From an uncultured Bacteroidota bacterium (GTDB taxonomy: Bacteria; Bacteroidota; Bacteroidia; Flavobacteriales; Flavobacteriaceae): a DNA stretch of 64,000 bases. Positions 36,136 through 44,820 of this stretch are shown here, piece after piece. Position numbers and translations under genes: made by a program. The stretch spans positions 19,246 through 83,245 of the forward strand of contig CACOGA010000008.1 of the NCBI GenBank assembly GCA_902626585.1, read 5' to 3'. The notes under the pieces are model-generated. The model was not told the DNA's origin, searched no databases, and was given only the letters and a program-made list of their open reading frames with translations. Position 1 is the stretch's first letter. The number at the start of each line of letters is the position of its first letter.

Positions 36136-37384
36136 TTAATGTCATTTTTCCACTTGAAATTGTACCATAAACTTTTCCTTTTAAAGATGACCCTATAAAG
36201 ATTGAGTTTTTAGACATAGACAAGACATTATCATCACTGAAAACAAAGCTGTTAATTGGATTGAATAAACTAAAATCAGCCTGGGTTCCAATTTTTATTT
36301 CTGTTTCCTCGATTCCGAATACTTTTTTCCCTCTTGTCAAAATATTTATTGTGGTTTTTATGGGAAATATTCTATTGAGCGCACCAAAAAGAGATTCTAA
36401 ACCAATGGTACCAAATTCAGCTTTATCAAATTCAACGTTTTTTAATTCTATATCCAAAGGATTATGATCACTGGTTACCATATCAATTGACCCATCTTTG
36501 ACACCAGAAATTAGTTGATCGATATCATCTTGAGTTCTCAATGGGGGAAGTACTTTAAACTTGGTATTAAAATCACCAAGATGAGTGTCATTGAAAAATA
36601 AATTGTGTACACATGTACTACATGAAATATTTAGTCCTTTATTTTTTGCTTTTTTAATTAATTCAAGCGATTTTCTTGTGGATATATAAGGGATATGTAA
36701 GTTACCACCAGTATATTCAAGAATTCTTATATCTCTCATTATTTGAATTTCTTCAGACATGCCTGGAATACCCTTTAGCCCTAATGATGTGCTAGTTTTG
36801 CCCTCATTCATAACCCCATTATTTGATATTTCTCTATTTAGCGGAAAAGAAAAAATAGGTATATTATAATCTTTTGAATATAATAGTGCCAACTTCAAAA
36901 CATTCGCATTTACAATTGATTTTTTATAGTCCCCAAATCCTATTGCACCAGAATTTTTCATTTCAAAAAGTTCAGCCAATTCATTTCCATCAGAATTCTT
37001 AGTTAAAGCTCCTATTGGATAAATATTAACATTAGAATTTTTTGCTACAGCTTTCAAATATTCAATTTCAGTACTTTTTTCAGTGACTGGAAAAGTATTT
37101 GGCTGTAATCCGACAGATGTAAATCCAGACTTAGAAGCGAGCGTTAAAGTGTTCAAAAGATTATCCCTTTCCTCATATCCTGGTTCACCCGTACAAACAC
37201 TGTAATCAAACCAGCCGTTAGAAACATGTAGGTTAGGAAATCTAATTTCAAGAAAGTTCTTGGGATTTTTTATATCTTCAGAGATATCTGAGATTATACC
37301 ATTTCTGATTAATATATCGACTGTTTTATTATGAAATTCACTGTTTTTGTCAATAATTGTAGCTGATTTTATTAGTGAATTCAT
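36128..37384 (-). CDS. Dihydroorotase-like pseudoenzyme
   Basis: Amidohydrolase-fold protein of 418 residues, clearly dihydroorotase-related: GEPGYEERDNLLNTLTLASKSG at 65-86 corresponds to the REPG.E..ET..T region, and LPPLRTQDDIDQL and TSDHNPLD follow the family pattern. However, the metal ligands are mostly gone: HxH is replaced by FDYS (GWFDYSVCTGEPG), the HxED segment by SFPLNRE and CHVST by PYIST. Only the late Asp (SDH) remains. It therefore cannot bind the usual zinc pair. Related inactive forms in other bacteria are structural partners of aspartate transcarbamoylase; a similar role here is inferred. Confidence 0.85.
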   Translation of the reverse strand: MNSLIKSATIIDKNSEFHNKTVDILIRNGIISDISEDIKNPKNFLEIRFPNLHVSNGWFDYSVCTGEPGYEERDNLLNTLTLASKSGFTSVGLQPNTFPVTEKSTEIEYLKAVAKNSNVNIYPIGALTKNSDGNELAELFEMKNSGAIGFGDYKKSIVNANVLKLALLYSKDYNIPIFSFPLNREISNNGVMNEGKTSTSLGLKGIPGMSEEIQIMRDIRILEYTGGNLHIPYISTRKSLELIKKAKNKGLNISCSTCVHNLFFNDTHLGDFNTKFKVLPPLRTQDDIDQLISGVKDGSIDMVTSDHNPLDIELKNVEFDKAEFGTIGLESLFGALNRIFPIKTTINILTRGKKVFGIEETEIKIGTQADFSLFNPINSFVFSDDNVLSMSKNSIFIGSSLKGKVYGTISSGKMTLNE

Positions 37385-37428
37385 TAAGAAAATTTGAACA
37401 AAAATAATAAAAATTAAAGTATCAACTT

Positions 37429-38937
37429 TTAATATTTTGCTGGCATTCCATTGGTCGATGAATTTTTAATAAATTCTCTTAAATCGTCATTAGATTTTTT
37501 TAAATCCTCATTTCTTAAATACATCATATGACCACTGCGATAACCTTCAAAGTAAAATCTATCTTTCATTTTACCACTAGGGTCAACTTGCCACATGGTA
37601 TATTTTGCTTGAAAGTAATTTGTGGCACCATCATAATATCCCGATTGAATAAATACTTTCAGAAATGGGTTTTGAGCCATAGCTTTTCTTAGATTTTTAC
37701 GGGTATTATCATTTTCTTTATTCCAGGGATGTACTGGACCAAATACATTATATTTAATATCCGTTTCAAACTTTAATTCATTTCTAACATAATGATTTAT
37801 TGCAGGAGTAAAAGAGTGATTCCAAGAATTAAGTTCAATGTTTGTATCGGGTCGAGAGCCAGCATTTGTTCTATCTATTCCTCTGTACCTTGAATCTAAT
37901 CTTCCTATTGTTAAACCATCACTTTTTCTTAAAAGCTCTTTCCAGAAAGCATAATTTGGTATATCAAGATTATAATCAAGAATAAAATCCTTATCTAATC
38001 CTGAATAATATGAGTATTTTTCCGCGATTTCATTCCTTTCTATATCACTTATAAATCCACCTTTGGCAATTGCTGGAATAAGTTTATTTATGGTAAATTC
38101 TTCAACTTTTGGAAGAAACTCAAGAAGATCGATTGATTGTATTTCTTTATCCAGCATTTGGTGATACCATGCGGTGGCCGCGTAATATGGTAGGTGAAGC
38201 GATGAATCAATAGCATCCTCTTGACCATCGTCAAACTCAAGTAACTTATAGTCTGCGGGAGAGACCAAAATAACTCCGTTTAAATACATCCATTGGCTAT
38301 TTTGTAGTTCATGTGAAAGTCCCATCACTCTGGTGCCACCGTAGCTTTCTCCAATAATGTATTTGGGTGATTCCCATCTATTTTTCCTTGTAATAAATGT
38401 ATTTATCCAAGTTGCTAAGTATTTAATGTCTGCATTTATACCAAAAAACTTTTTTCTGTCCGGTAAATCACCATTTTTATCAGGAATCATTCTTGAGTAA
38501 CCTGTGTTGACGGGACAAACAAATACTATATCAGCTGTATCAAGTATTGAATATGGATTGGTCTTCATACCGTATGGTTGGATAGGGAAGCCCTCATCAT
38601 CGATTTTTAAAACTCTAGGACCTGTGTATCCTATGTGCATCCAAAGTGATCCAGAGCCGGGACCACCGTTAAATGAAATAATAATTGGCCTATGTGACTC
38701 TTTTTTTTCTGAATCCTTAGGTAAATTTCGTTTATAATATGTGTAAAATAAACTTGCAATCGGATTCCCATCTTTATCCCAAACAGGTTGCATTCCTGTT
38801 TCAGCGGTATATTTAATTTTTTCCCCTTTTATGATTGTTTCATGGTTAGTTTTAACAATTGTATCTATTGGTACATGAATATTTTGTGAAAATATCATTG
38901 AAGTATTTAGCAGAAAAATCAGTAGAATTTTTTTCAT
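37429..38937 (-). CDS. Secreted S10 family serine carboxypeptidase
   Basis: Exported peptidase of 502 residues with signal peptide MKKILLIFLLNTSMIFSQ. The oxyanion motif NGGPGSGSLWMHIGYTGP lies near 90, the nucleophile in GESYGGTRVMG near 195, the catalytic Asp in SGYYDGATNYF near 430 and the His in GYRSGHMMYL near 470, the full S10 triad. It cleaves C-terminal residues of peptides, probably in the periplasm. Single-gene unit; a complement to the M24 peptidase and the metalloprotease elsewhere in the window. Confidence 0.92.
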   Translation of the reverse strand: MKKILLIFLLNTSMIFSQNIHVPIDTIVKTNHETIIKGEKIKYTAETGMQPVWDKDGNPIASLFYTYYKRNLPKDSEKKESHRPIIISFNGGPGSGSLWMHIGYTGPRVLKIDDEGFPIQPYGMKTNPYSILDTADIVFVCPVNTGYSRMIPDKNGDLPDRKKFFGINADIKYLATWINTFITRKNRWESPKYIIGESYGGTRVMGLSHELQNSQWMYLNGVILVSPADYKLLEFDDGQEDAIDSSLHLPYYAATAWYHQMLDKEIQSIDLLEFLPKVEEFTINKLIPAIAKGGFISDIERNEIAEKYSYYSGLDKDFILDYNLDIPNYAFWKELLRKSDGLTIGRLDSRYRGIDRTNAGSRPDTNIELNSWNHSFTPAINHYVRNELKFETDIKYNVFGPVHPWNKENDNTRKNLRKAMAQNPFLKVFIQSGYYDGATNYFQAKYTMWQVDPSGKMKDRFYFEGYRSGHMMYLRNEDLKKSNDDLREFIKNSSTNGMPAKY

Positions 38938-38975
38938 TTTATAAGAATTATTGACTCTAATTTAAAAATTAAAAG

Positions 38976-39731
38976 TTAATATTTTTCGAATACCCCTAAT
39001 CCAAAAAGTGCAAAATCATATTTTACTGGGTCATTTGCGTCAAAAGATCTTAGAATTGAATCTAATTCAATCACAGCTTTGTGATCATTCTGTTTTCTTT
39101 TGATTAATCCTAATTTTCTTGCAACATTTCCAGAGTGTATGTCTAGTGGACATGATAAGTTTTTTTGGTCTATAGATTTCCATATTCCAAAATCAACACC
39201 TTTACTATCTTTTCTAACCATCCATCTTAAAAACATATTAATTCTCTTAGATGCAGAGCCCTTGAAGGGGTCGGATATATGTTTTTTTGTTCTTTCAGTG
39301 TGTTCAATCTCAAAAAAAATCTTTTTAAATTCATGAATGGAATTATGCATACTTTGATTTTTTATATTTTGAGCAAAAATAGTTTCTAATCCTCCGTAAT
39401 TTTTGTAGATATGTCTTAGACTTATCAAAAACTGAATCAAGTCATAACCATTGAAGGTTCTGTGAACGAATTTTAATAGACTTTTAAGATCTTTTTCTGT
39501 ATGATGCATTATAAAATTATGAGGGTCATCATCCATTAATTTCATCATTTTAATTGAACTATTGATAATAGATTTTCTGTTACCCCAAGCAATTGTTGAT
39601 GTTAGAAATCCTGAAATCTCAATATCTTCTTTTTTTTTGTAAAGATGAGCTATTTGAATAGGGTCATCTTTAATAAAATTTATGTTGTTATACTCTTCTG
39701 CTTTTAAATTTAAAAATTCTTTTATTTTCAA
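38976..39731 (-). CDS. TIGR02757 family protein
   Basis: Protein of 251 residues matching the uncharacterised TIGR02757 family of Bacteroidota and some other phyla. Recognisable are YKKKEDIEISGFLTSTIAWG near 32, FVHRTFNGYDLIQFL near 89, KRINMFLRWMVRKDSKGVD near 160 and LDIHSGNVARKLGL near 196. The last two resemble DNA-glycosylase-type helical motifs (a C-terminal DxHxxxxARxLGL), so a nucleic acid role is possible but unproven. Start TTG at 39731; it lies 8 bases after the LolD-like gene and is cotranscribed with it. Confidence 0.85.
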   Translation of the reverse strand: MKIKEFLNLKAEEYNNINFIKDDPIQIAHLYKKKEDIEISGFLTSTIAWGNRKSIINSSIKMMKLMDDDPHNFIMHHTEKDLKSLLKFVHRTFNGYDLIQFLISLRHIYKNYGGLETIFAQNIKNQSMHNSIHEFKKIFFEIEHTERTKKHISDPFKGSASKRINMFLRWMVRKDSKGVDFGIWKSIDQKNLSCPLDIHSGNVARKLGLIKRKQNDHKAVIELDSILRSFDANDPVKYDFALFGLGVFEKY

Positions 39732-39739
39732 ATTTTTGA

Positions 39740-40399
39740 TTATTTAATTTTACCGTCAATTATTTCTAAAACTCTGTCAGATTTTTTTGCAAGAGACAAG
39801 TCGTGGGTTGCAATAATAAAAGTGTAGTCAAAATCTTTTCTCAGGTCCATGAATAGATCATGTAGATTGTTAGAAGATTTAGCATCAAGATTTCCTGAAG
39901 GTTCATCTGCAAGAATTATACTTGGTTCATTAATAAGGGCTCGTGCTACAGCTACTCTTTGTTTTTCCCCACCCGAAAGTTCATTTGGTTTACTGTTTAT
40001 TTTATCAATTATACCAAGATAATCCATGAGATTTTTTGCTTTTGTCTCAGCAACTTTCTTTGCTGTTTTACTGATAAATGCTGGAATGCAAATATTTTCC
40101 ATTGCAGTAAACTCAGGTAACAATTGATGAAATTGAAAAATAAATCCTATTTCTTGATTTCTAAAATCTGCTAATTCAATATCGCTCATTGTGCTAATAT
40201 CTAGATTATTTAATAGCAATTCTGAGTTGTCTTTTTTGTCATAGTTGTCAATAGTTCCGAGAATCTGTAGTAAAGTTGTTTTACCGGCTCCAGAGGCACC
40301 AACTAAGCTGATTATTTCACCCGAATTGACAATGAGATCAATTCCTTTAAGTATGTGATTGTTTTCGTGAAATTTATGTATATTTTTGGCTAAAATCAT
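39740..40399 (-). CDS. ABC transporter ATP-binding protein (LolD-like)
   Basis: ATPase subunit of 219 residues. Walker [16 protein letters not shown] near 35, Q-loop [16 protein letters not shown] near 90, signature [17 protein letters not shown] near 140, Walker [14 protein letters not shown] and switch His in [12 protein letters not shown]. The LLPEFTA..N segment and short length place it with LolD/MacB-type ATPases that drive lipoprotein release or efflux. No permease is adjacent, so the partner lies elsewhere. A TATTTTTG box lies only 4 bases upstream of the ATG, so the mRNA may be leaderless. Confidence 0.88.
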   Translation of the reverse strand: MILAKNIHKFHENNHILKGIDLIVNSGEIISLVGASGAGKTTLLQILGTIDNYDKKDNSELLLNNLDISTMSDIELADFRNQEIGFIFQFHQLLPEFTAMENICIPAFISKTAKKVAETKAKNLMDYLGIIDKINSKPNELSGGEKQRVAVARALINEPSIILADEPSGNLDAKSSNNLHDLFMDLRKDFDYTFIIATHDLSLAKKSDRVLEIIDGKIK

Positions 40400-40403
40400 T
40401 AAT

Positions 40404-40411
40404 CAAAAATA
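40404..40411 (-). promoter_or_regulatory. -7 box directly at the start of the LolD-like gene
   Basis: On the minus strand TATTTTTG (40411-40404) ends 4 bases before the ATG (40399). If functional, transcription would begin at or within the start codon. No good -33 match. Confidence 0.3.
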
Positions 40412-40428
40412 ACATATTAATTTAATTT

Positions 40429-40965
40429 ATGAGTCCAATCAACAGAGCATATTTTTCAGGTGGTTGTTTTTGGTGTACAGAGGCAATATACAAGAGATTA
40501 AAAGGGGTAGTAGATGTTAAACCTGGTTATTGTGGTGGAAATATTAAAAACCCAACATACGAGCAGGTTTGCAGTGGTGCAACAGGGCATGCTGAAACTA
40601 TAGAGGTTATATATGACTCCAAAAAAATTGATTTTGAATCACTTCTTGAAGTATTTTTTAAAACTCATGATCCAACAACATTGAATAGACAAGGGAATGA
40701 TATTGGAACGCATTATCGATCTATTGTATTTTATTCCAGTTTAATCGAGATGCAAATGATTAAAAAATATATCAAAAAACTGCAAGAGAATAATATATTT
40801 GAAGAAAAAATTGTTACCGAGGTGATTGAATTTACTGAGTTTTTTGAGGCTGAAAATTATCATAAAAACTATTATGATCTAAATAAAAATCAGCCATACT
40901 GTGATATAATTATAACACCAAAAGTTGAAAAGTTTAATAAAAATTTTAAAGATAAATTGATATAA
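40429..40965 (+). CDS. msrA: Peptide methionine (S)-S-oxide reductase
   Basis: Repair enzyme for oxidised methionine, 178 residues. The catalytic motif GGCFWCTEAIYKRLKGV (about 8-24) has the nucleophilic Cys; VKPGYCGG, YEQVCSGATGHAE and THDPTTLNRQGNDIGTHYRS follow as in all MsrA proteins. No MsrB domain is fused and none is adjacent. No signal peptide, so cytosolic. The stop lies 2 bases from the convergent DUF6787-like gene. Confidence 0.96.
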   Translation: MSPINRAYFSGGCFWCTEAIYKRLKGVVDVKPGYCGGNIKNPTYEQVCSGATGHAETIEVIYDSKKIDFESLLEVFFKTHDPTTLNRQGNDIGTHYRSIVFYSSLIEMQMIKKYIKKLQENNIFEEKIVTEVIEFTEFFEAENYHKNYYDLNKNQPYCDIIITPKVEKFNKNFKDKLI

Positions 40966-40967
40966 GA

Positions 40968-41264
40968 TTAAATCTTAAATCCTAATCTTTTTAAAAACTT
41001 TTTAATGAAATTCCAGAAAAAATTTAATTCTCCAAAAATGAATGCTACAAAAATTAGAATAAACTGATACACTATAGTTATTAGTAATATTCTAAAAGTC
41101 CAATAAATTAAAAGGTTTAAGTTGCTTTCGGTAATTCCTAGAAAATTACATAATGGTTCTGAAACCCAAGCAGCAGTTGAACCCGTAATTCCAAAAACTA
41201 TAAAAATTTTCAAAATTTGAAAATTAGAGCTGATTCCCCACCTTTTTTTTATTTTTTCTAACAT
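40968..41264 (-). CDS. DUF6787-like small membrane protein
   Basis: A 98-residue protein with two long hydrophobic helices (about 15-35 and 50-80). The N-terminus KKRWGISSNFQIL, then VFGITGSTAAWVSEPLCNFLG, and the end FWNFIKKFLKRLGF agree with the flavobacterial family I know as DUF6787, always next to serine-biosynthesis genes in my recollection. It starts 1 base after the serA stop and is the last gene of the serC-serA unit. Function unknown. Confidence 0.72.
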   Translation of the reverse strand: MLEKIKKRWGISSNFQILKIFIVFGITGSTAAWVSEPLCNFLGITESNLNLLIYWTFRILLITIVYQFILIFVAFIFGELNFFWNFIKKFLKRLGFKI

Positions 41265-41265
41265 T

Positions 41266-42219
41266 TTAAGAATCGTAGATTTTTATAATCTGTTCAGCTA
41301 GTTCAATGCCAATTCTTTTTTGTGCTTCTTTGGTTGCTGCTCCGATGTGAGGAGTCATTGAGATACTCTGATTCATCAAAACCTTAATACTGGGCGTTGG
41401 CTCATTTTCAAATGTGTCTAGTGCAGCAAAAGATAGGTTTTTGTTTTCAATATTTTTAATTAAAGCTTCTTCATCAATCACTCCACCCCGAGCTGCATTT
41501 ATAATTCCAGCACCCTTCTTCATCAATGAAAACTCTTTTTCTCCAATTATGTGGCTCTTTTGTGCTGGGACATGTAATGAAATAAAATCAGAATTTTGTA
41601 ATAATTCATCAAATCTTACGCTGGTTAATTCAAAATTCTTAGAACTTCCGTCAAAAAAAACAATTTCAATCAACGATTTTTTATTGTTCAAATCATAATA
41701 AATCACATTCATTCCGAGACCTAAACCAATTTTAGCCACCTCTTGACCTATTCTTCCAAATCCAACGATGCCTAGGGTTTTACCTTTAAGTTCTACACCA
41801 GCTGAGTAATTTTTTTTTAGTTTCTTGAATTCTTTTTCTCCTTCCAATGGCATTTCTCTGTTTGATAAATGTAGTGATCTTACACAACCGAATAAATGTG
41901 CAAATACTAATTCTGCAACTGAAATTGAGGATGCAGCTGGGGTATTAATGACGTGGATTCCTTTGTCCTTAGCATATGAAACGTCAATGTTGTCCATTCC
42001 TACACCGCCTCTGCCAATAATTTTTAAAGACTTACAACTATCAATTAAATCTTTTCTAACCTTAGTAGCACTTCTAACCAATAGTATTTCAATATTATTT
42101 TCATTTATATATCCGATAATTTTTTCTTGGTCAATAGATTTAACGGTGGTGTTAAATCCAGCAGCGTTAAGCTTTTCAACCCCTGCTTGACTGATTCCGT
42201 CGTTTGCTAAAACATTCAT
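41266..42219 (-). CDS. serA: D-3-phosphoglycerate dehydrogenase (short form)
   Basis: NAD-dependent first enzyme of serine synthesis, 317 residues, without the C-terminal ACT domain, hence a form not expected to be inhibited by serine. The Rossmann motif GIVGFGRIGQEVAK lies near 150, the catalytic Arg in NAARGGVIDEEAL near 238, Glu in TFENEPTP and His in PHIGAATKEAQ near 290. Other 2-hydroxyacid dehydrogenases share this fold, but the 3-base spacing from serC fixes the role. Product passes to SerC. Confidence 0.93.
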   Translation of the reverse strand: MNVLANDGISQAGVEKLNAAGFNTTVKSIDQEKIIGYINENNIEILLVRSATKVRKDLIDSCKSLKIIGRGGVGMDNIDVSYAKDKGIHVINTPAASSISVAELVFAHLFGCVRSLHLSNREMPLEGEKEFKKLKKNYSAGVELKGKTLGIVGFGRIGQEVAKIGLGLGMNVIYYDLNNKKSLIEIVFFDGSSKNFELTSVRFDELLQNSDFISLHVPAQKSHIIGEKEFSLMKKGAGIINAARGGVIDEEALIKNIENKNLSFAALDTFENEPTPSIKVLMNQSISMTPHIGAATKEAQKRIGIELAEQIIKIYDS

Positions 42220-42222
42220 ATT

Positions 42223-43284
42223 TTAAATTTTTGATTCTAACTCACTCATTACTTCGACAAGAGCTTTTACACTGTCGATACCCATCGCATTATACATTGA
42301 CGCTCTATATCCACCAACACTCCTGTGGCCTGCCAAGGCAGTTATTCTTGCTTCTGAAAGCATAGATTCAAAACTTTCTTTAAAATTATCATCACATAAA
42401 TTAAATGTAGCATTCATCATTGACCTATCAATCTTTTTCGCGTGACCCTTGAATAGGGGATTCAAATCAATCTCAGAGTATATCATATCAGATTTTTTTC
42501 TGTTCATTTCCTCAATTGCAGAAACACCTCCAATTTTTTTGATCCATCTCATATTAAGTAACGACACATAAATTGCAAAGACTGGAGGGGTGTTAAACAT
42601 ACTGCTTTTTTCAGCATGAACTTTATAATTCATCATGGATGGAACATTTTCATTTATGTTTTCAAGCAAATCATTTTTTATCACGACAAGTGTTGTTCCA
42701 GCGGGTCCTAAGTTTTTTTGAGCACCTGCGTATATTATATCAAATTTTTTAAAATCTAGTACACGTGAAAATATATCACTACTCATGTCACAAAAAACTG
42801 GTGTGTCTGTGGAGGGAAATGAATTAATTTGTGTGCCAAAAATTGTATTATTAGAAGTGCAGTGAAAGTAGTCAAATTTTTCACTAATATCGTACTCGGG
42901 AATATGATTGAAATTTTCATTTTCAGAACTGCCCACAACTTTAACATCACCAAATATTTTTGCCTCTTTAATAGCTTTTTTACTCCAAGTCCCAGTGTTT
43001 AAATAAGCTGCTTCATTTTTCAAGAAATTATAGGCAACCATTAAAAATTGAGAACTTGCACCACCTTGAAGAAATAGTGCAGTATAGTCTTTTCCACTAA
43101 GGCCTAGCAATTCTAATGATAAATCTCTGGCCTCGTCCATAATTTCGATAAATGCATGACTTCGATGAGAAATCTCTAGCAGTGATAATCCTGAGCCATT
43201 TAAATCAATCACTGCATTTGAGGCTTGTTCAAATACCTCAGCAGGTAAAATCGAAGGTCCAGCACAAAAGTTATGTATTTTCAT
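42223..43284 (-). CDS. serC: Phosphoserine aminotransferase
   Basis: PLP aminotransferase turning 3-phosphohydroxypyruvate into O-phospho-L-serine, 353 residues. Family N-terminus NFCAGPSILPAEVFEQA, GGASSQFLMVAYNFL near 75, the PLP lysine in YAGAQKNLGPAGTTLV near 190 and the phosphate-binding GHRSVGGYRASMYNAMG near the end. First gene of the serC-serA-DUF6787 unit. Its product is also the expected substrate of the cysteate-synthase-like enzyme at 20 kb, a possible metabolic link. Confidence 0.97.
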   Translation of the reverse strand: MKIHNFCAGPSILPAEVFEQASNAVIDLNGSGLSLLEISHRSHAFIEIMDEARDLSLELLGLSGKDYTALFLQGGASSQFLMVAYNFLKNEAAYLNTGTWSKKAIKEAKIFGDVKVVGSSENENFNHIPEYDISEKFDYFHCTSNNTIFGTQINSFPSTDTPVFCDMSSDIFSRVLDFKKFDIIYAGAQKNLGPAGTTLVVIKNDLLENINENVPSMMNYKVHAEKSSMFNTPPVFAIYVSLLNMRWIKKIGGVSAIEEMNRKKSDMIYSEIDLNPLFKGHAKKIDRSMMNATFNLCDDNFKESFESMLSEARITALAGHRSVGGYRASMYNAMGIDSVKALVEVMSELESKI

Positions 43285-43351
43285 AAAAGAAATTGAAAAG
43301 CAAATTTCGATATTTAGTTGGCTAAATCCCTTATTAATTTGTAAAATGTTG

Positions 43352-44392
43352 TCAACTACTTGTTAACAGAAAGTCCAAAGTATCAATGTCGTCCGCATAT
43401 TGATATAATTTTGGTTTTTGTGCTTCTCCAAATTTTATCGAATTTTCAATTTGTAAACTGGTAACAATACACTGAATCTGATTTTTATTCTCTTTTAAAG
43501 CCTCTTGCACTTCTAATATTTCATTGTAAAAATCATAATATATCACTGAGATTGGTGGTGCAAATTCTTTGGATTGTTTCATCAAAAAATATTCACCATC
43601 AATAAATAATTCACCATTCATAGTGTTTATTGTTTTTTGATAATTGTAATTATTGTAAAATTTGTTATGATTAACAATGTGATTATATTTTTTAAATTTT
43701 TCTTTTAGTATGTTTAAATCATAACCTTCAGGGATAAATAGTTTGGAAACATTTCTGCATCCCAATCCAAAATACATGAAAATATCATCTGAGAGTAGCT
43801 CTAAATCAGTTTGACTTTCATTGCCGGAAATAATAGCTACTGAGGTCCTATTTTTCCTAAGTAATGTACTTTTATTTCTAAAATAATATTCAAAGTAGTT
43901 AAAAGTATTATTAGATCCAGTTGCGATTACTTTATCAAAATCACCAAGTTTATCATTTGAGATTTTTATAAGATGTTTAGTGTCGGGAAATTTTTCATGT
44001 AGAAATTCAACAAAAAAATTAATTAATATTTTATCATCACTTGCGGGCTTAATAATTACTTGATTTCCTGACATAATAACGCAAATTAGATCGTGTAGAC
44101 CTGCAAGTGGAAAATTTCCAGCCATAATTATAGCAACCTTAGAAATTTCATTTTGAATATTATATTTTGAAATCCAATTGCGTAAATTTTTACTTTCTAG
44201 TTCACACATCCAATATTTTAGAGCATTATTAATGTTTTTTTTTGAAAACCAACTATTGTGATTTTCAGCTTCCTTAATAGCATGTCTTAACTTATGGTCT
44301 TTACTATGATTTCCTTCTTGAAAGTAAGTTCTTAGATATTCTCCAAAACTGGATAAATAATTAATTCGGTATCCTAATTCTCTATTGATAAT
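43352..44392 (-). CDS. Acyl-CoA reductase (LuxC-like), apparent non-ATG start
   Basis: NAD(P)H-dependent acyl-CoA reductase of the aldehyde-dehydrogenase-like LuxC family, related to fatty-aldehyde formers. The catalytic Cys is in FGLGCRNVSKLF, with VIATGSNNTFNYFEYYF upstream. The only ATG (44209) would give a 285-residue protein missing a conserved N-terminus, but the same frame is open back to a TAG at 44416-44414 and encodes family-like sequence (GYRINYLSSFGEYL, then ENHNSWFSKKNI). No ATG, GTG or TTG exists in that part; ATT at 44392 or nearby ATT/ATC codons are the candidates. With ATT 44392 the length is 346, normal for the family. Conserved neighbour of ferredoxin and serC. Confidence 0.75.
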   Translation of the reverse strand: MINRELGYRINYLSSFGEYLRTYFQEGNHSKDHKLRHAIKEAENHNSWFSKKNINNALKYWMCELESKNLRNWISKYNIQNEISKVAIIMAGNFPLAGLHDLICVIMSGNQVIIKPASDDKILINFFVEFLHEKFPDTKHLIKISNDKLGDFDKVIATGSNNTFNYFEYYFRNKSTLLRKNRTSVAIISGNESQTDLELLSDDIFMYFGLGCRNVSKLFIPEGYDLNILKEKFKKYNHIVNHNKFYNNYNYQKTINTMNGELFIDGEYFLMKQSKEFAPPISVIYYDFYNEILEVQEALKENKNQIQCIVTSLQIENSIKFGEAQKPKLYQYADDIDTLDFLLTSS

Positions 44393-44422
44393 TTTGATTT
44401 TAATTTTTTGGCGCTAATTTTG
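44393..44422 (+). promoter_or_regulatory. Promoter of the ferredoxin gene
   Basis: TTTG at 44393-44396, 18 bases, TAATTTTG at 44415-44422; the ATG follows 31 bases later (44454). Good fit to the Bacteroidota consensus. It lies back to back with the box for the opposite gene at 44433-44426. Confidence 0.55.
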
Positions 44423-44425
44423 CTT

Positions 44426-44433
44426 CAAATTTA
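44426..44433 (-). promoter_or_regulatory. -7 box for the acyl-CoA reductase gene
   Basis: On the minus strand TAAATTTG (44433-44426). A transcript starting near 44420 would still contain the candidate ATT/ATC start codons at 44404-44389, in agreement with the extended N-terminus. Confidence 0.45.
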
Positions 44434-44453
44434 AGTAATATTATAAAATTATT

Positions 44454-44816
44454 ATGGCGATAATAATTACAGATGAATGTATTAATTGTGGGGCTTGTGA
44501 GCCGGAGTGTCCTAATACTGCTATATATGAAGCAGCAGTAAATTGGAAATATTCTGATGGCACTAGTCTGGTTGGTCAAGTGAATCTTCTTGACGGTAAA
44601 ATCATTAGTGCTGAAGTACCACAAAACGCTGTTAACGACGAGTTTTATTATATTGTCCCAGATAAATGTACAGAATGTAAAGGCTTTCATGAAGAACCTC
44701 AATGTGCTGCTGTTTGCCCTGTTGATTGCTGCATCCCTGACCTAAATAATATTGAATCTGAATCTTTACTTTTAGAGAAACAAAAATTGATGCATGGTAC
44801 TGAAATTAATGCCTAA
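44454..44816 (+). CDS. 4Fe-4S dicluster ferredoxin
   Basis: Electron carrier of 120 residues with two cluster-binding motifs: [13 protein letters not shown] (about 10-22, CxxCxxCxxxC) and [21 protein letters not shown] (about 65-85), the longer insertion between cysteines being typical of FdI/YfhL-type ferredoxins. The middle ([13 protein letters not shown]) fits the Bacteroidota version. Divergent from the acyl-CoA reductase and 4 bases before ychF. The partner enzyme is unknown; the reductase next door is a candidate by position only. Confidence 0.92.
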   Translation: MAIIITDECINCGACEPECPNTAIYEAAVNWKYSDGTSLVGQVNLLDGKIISAEVPQNAVNDEFYYIVPDKCTECKGFHEEPQCAAVCPVDCCIPDLNNIESESLLLEKQKLMHGTEINA

Positions 44817-44820
44817 ATAA

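Noticed and set aside
43352..44209. Acyl-CoA reductase as a gene starting at ATG 44209 or as a truncated pseudogene
   Set aside because: The open frame and family-like residues continue upstream without stop to 44413, so a non-standard start is the simpler reading.
44400..44702. Open frame antisense to the ferredoxin gene
   Set aside because: Ferredoxin on the other strand has full cluster motifs; the antisense frame has none.
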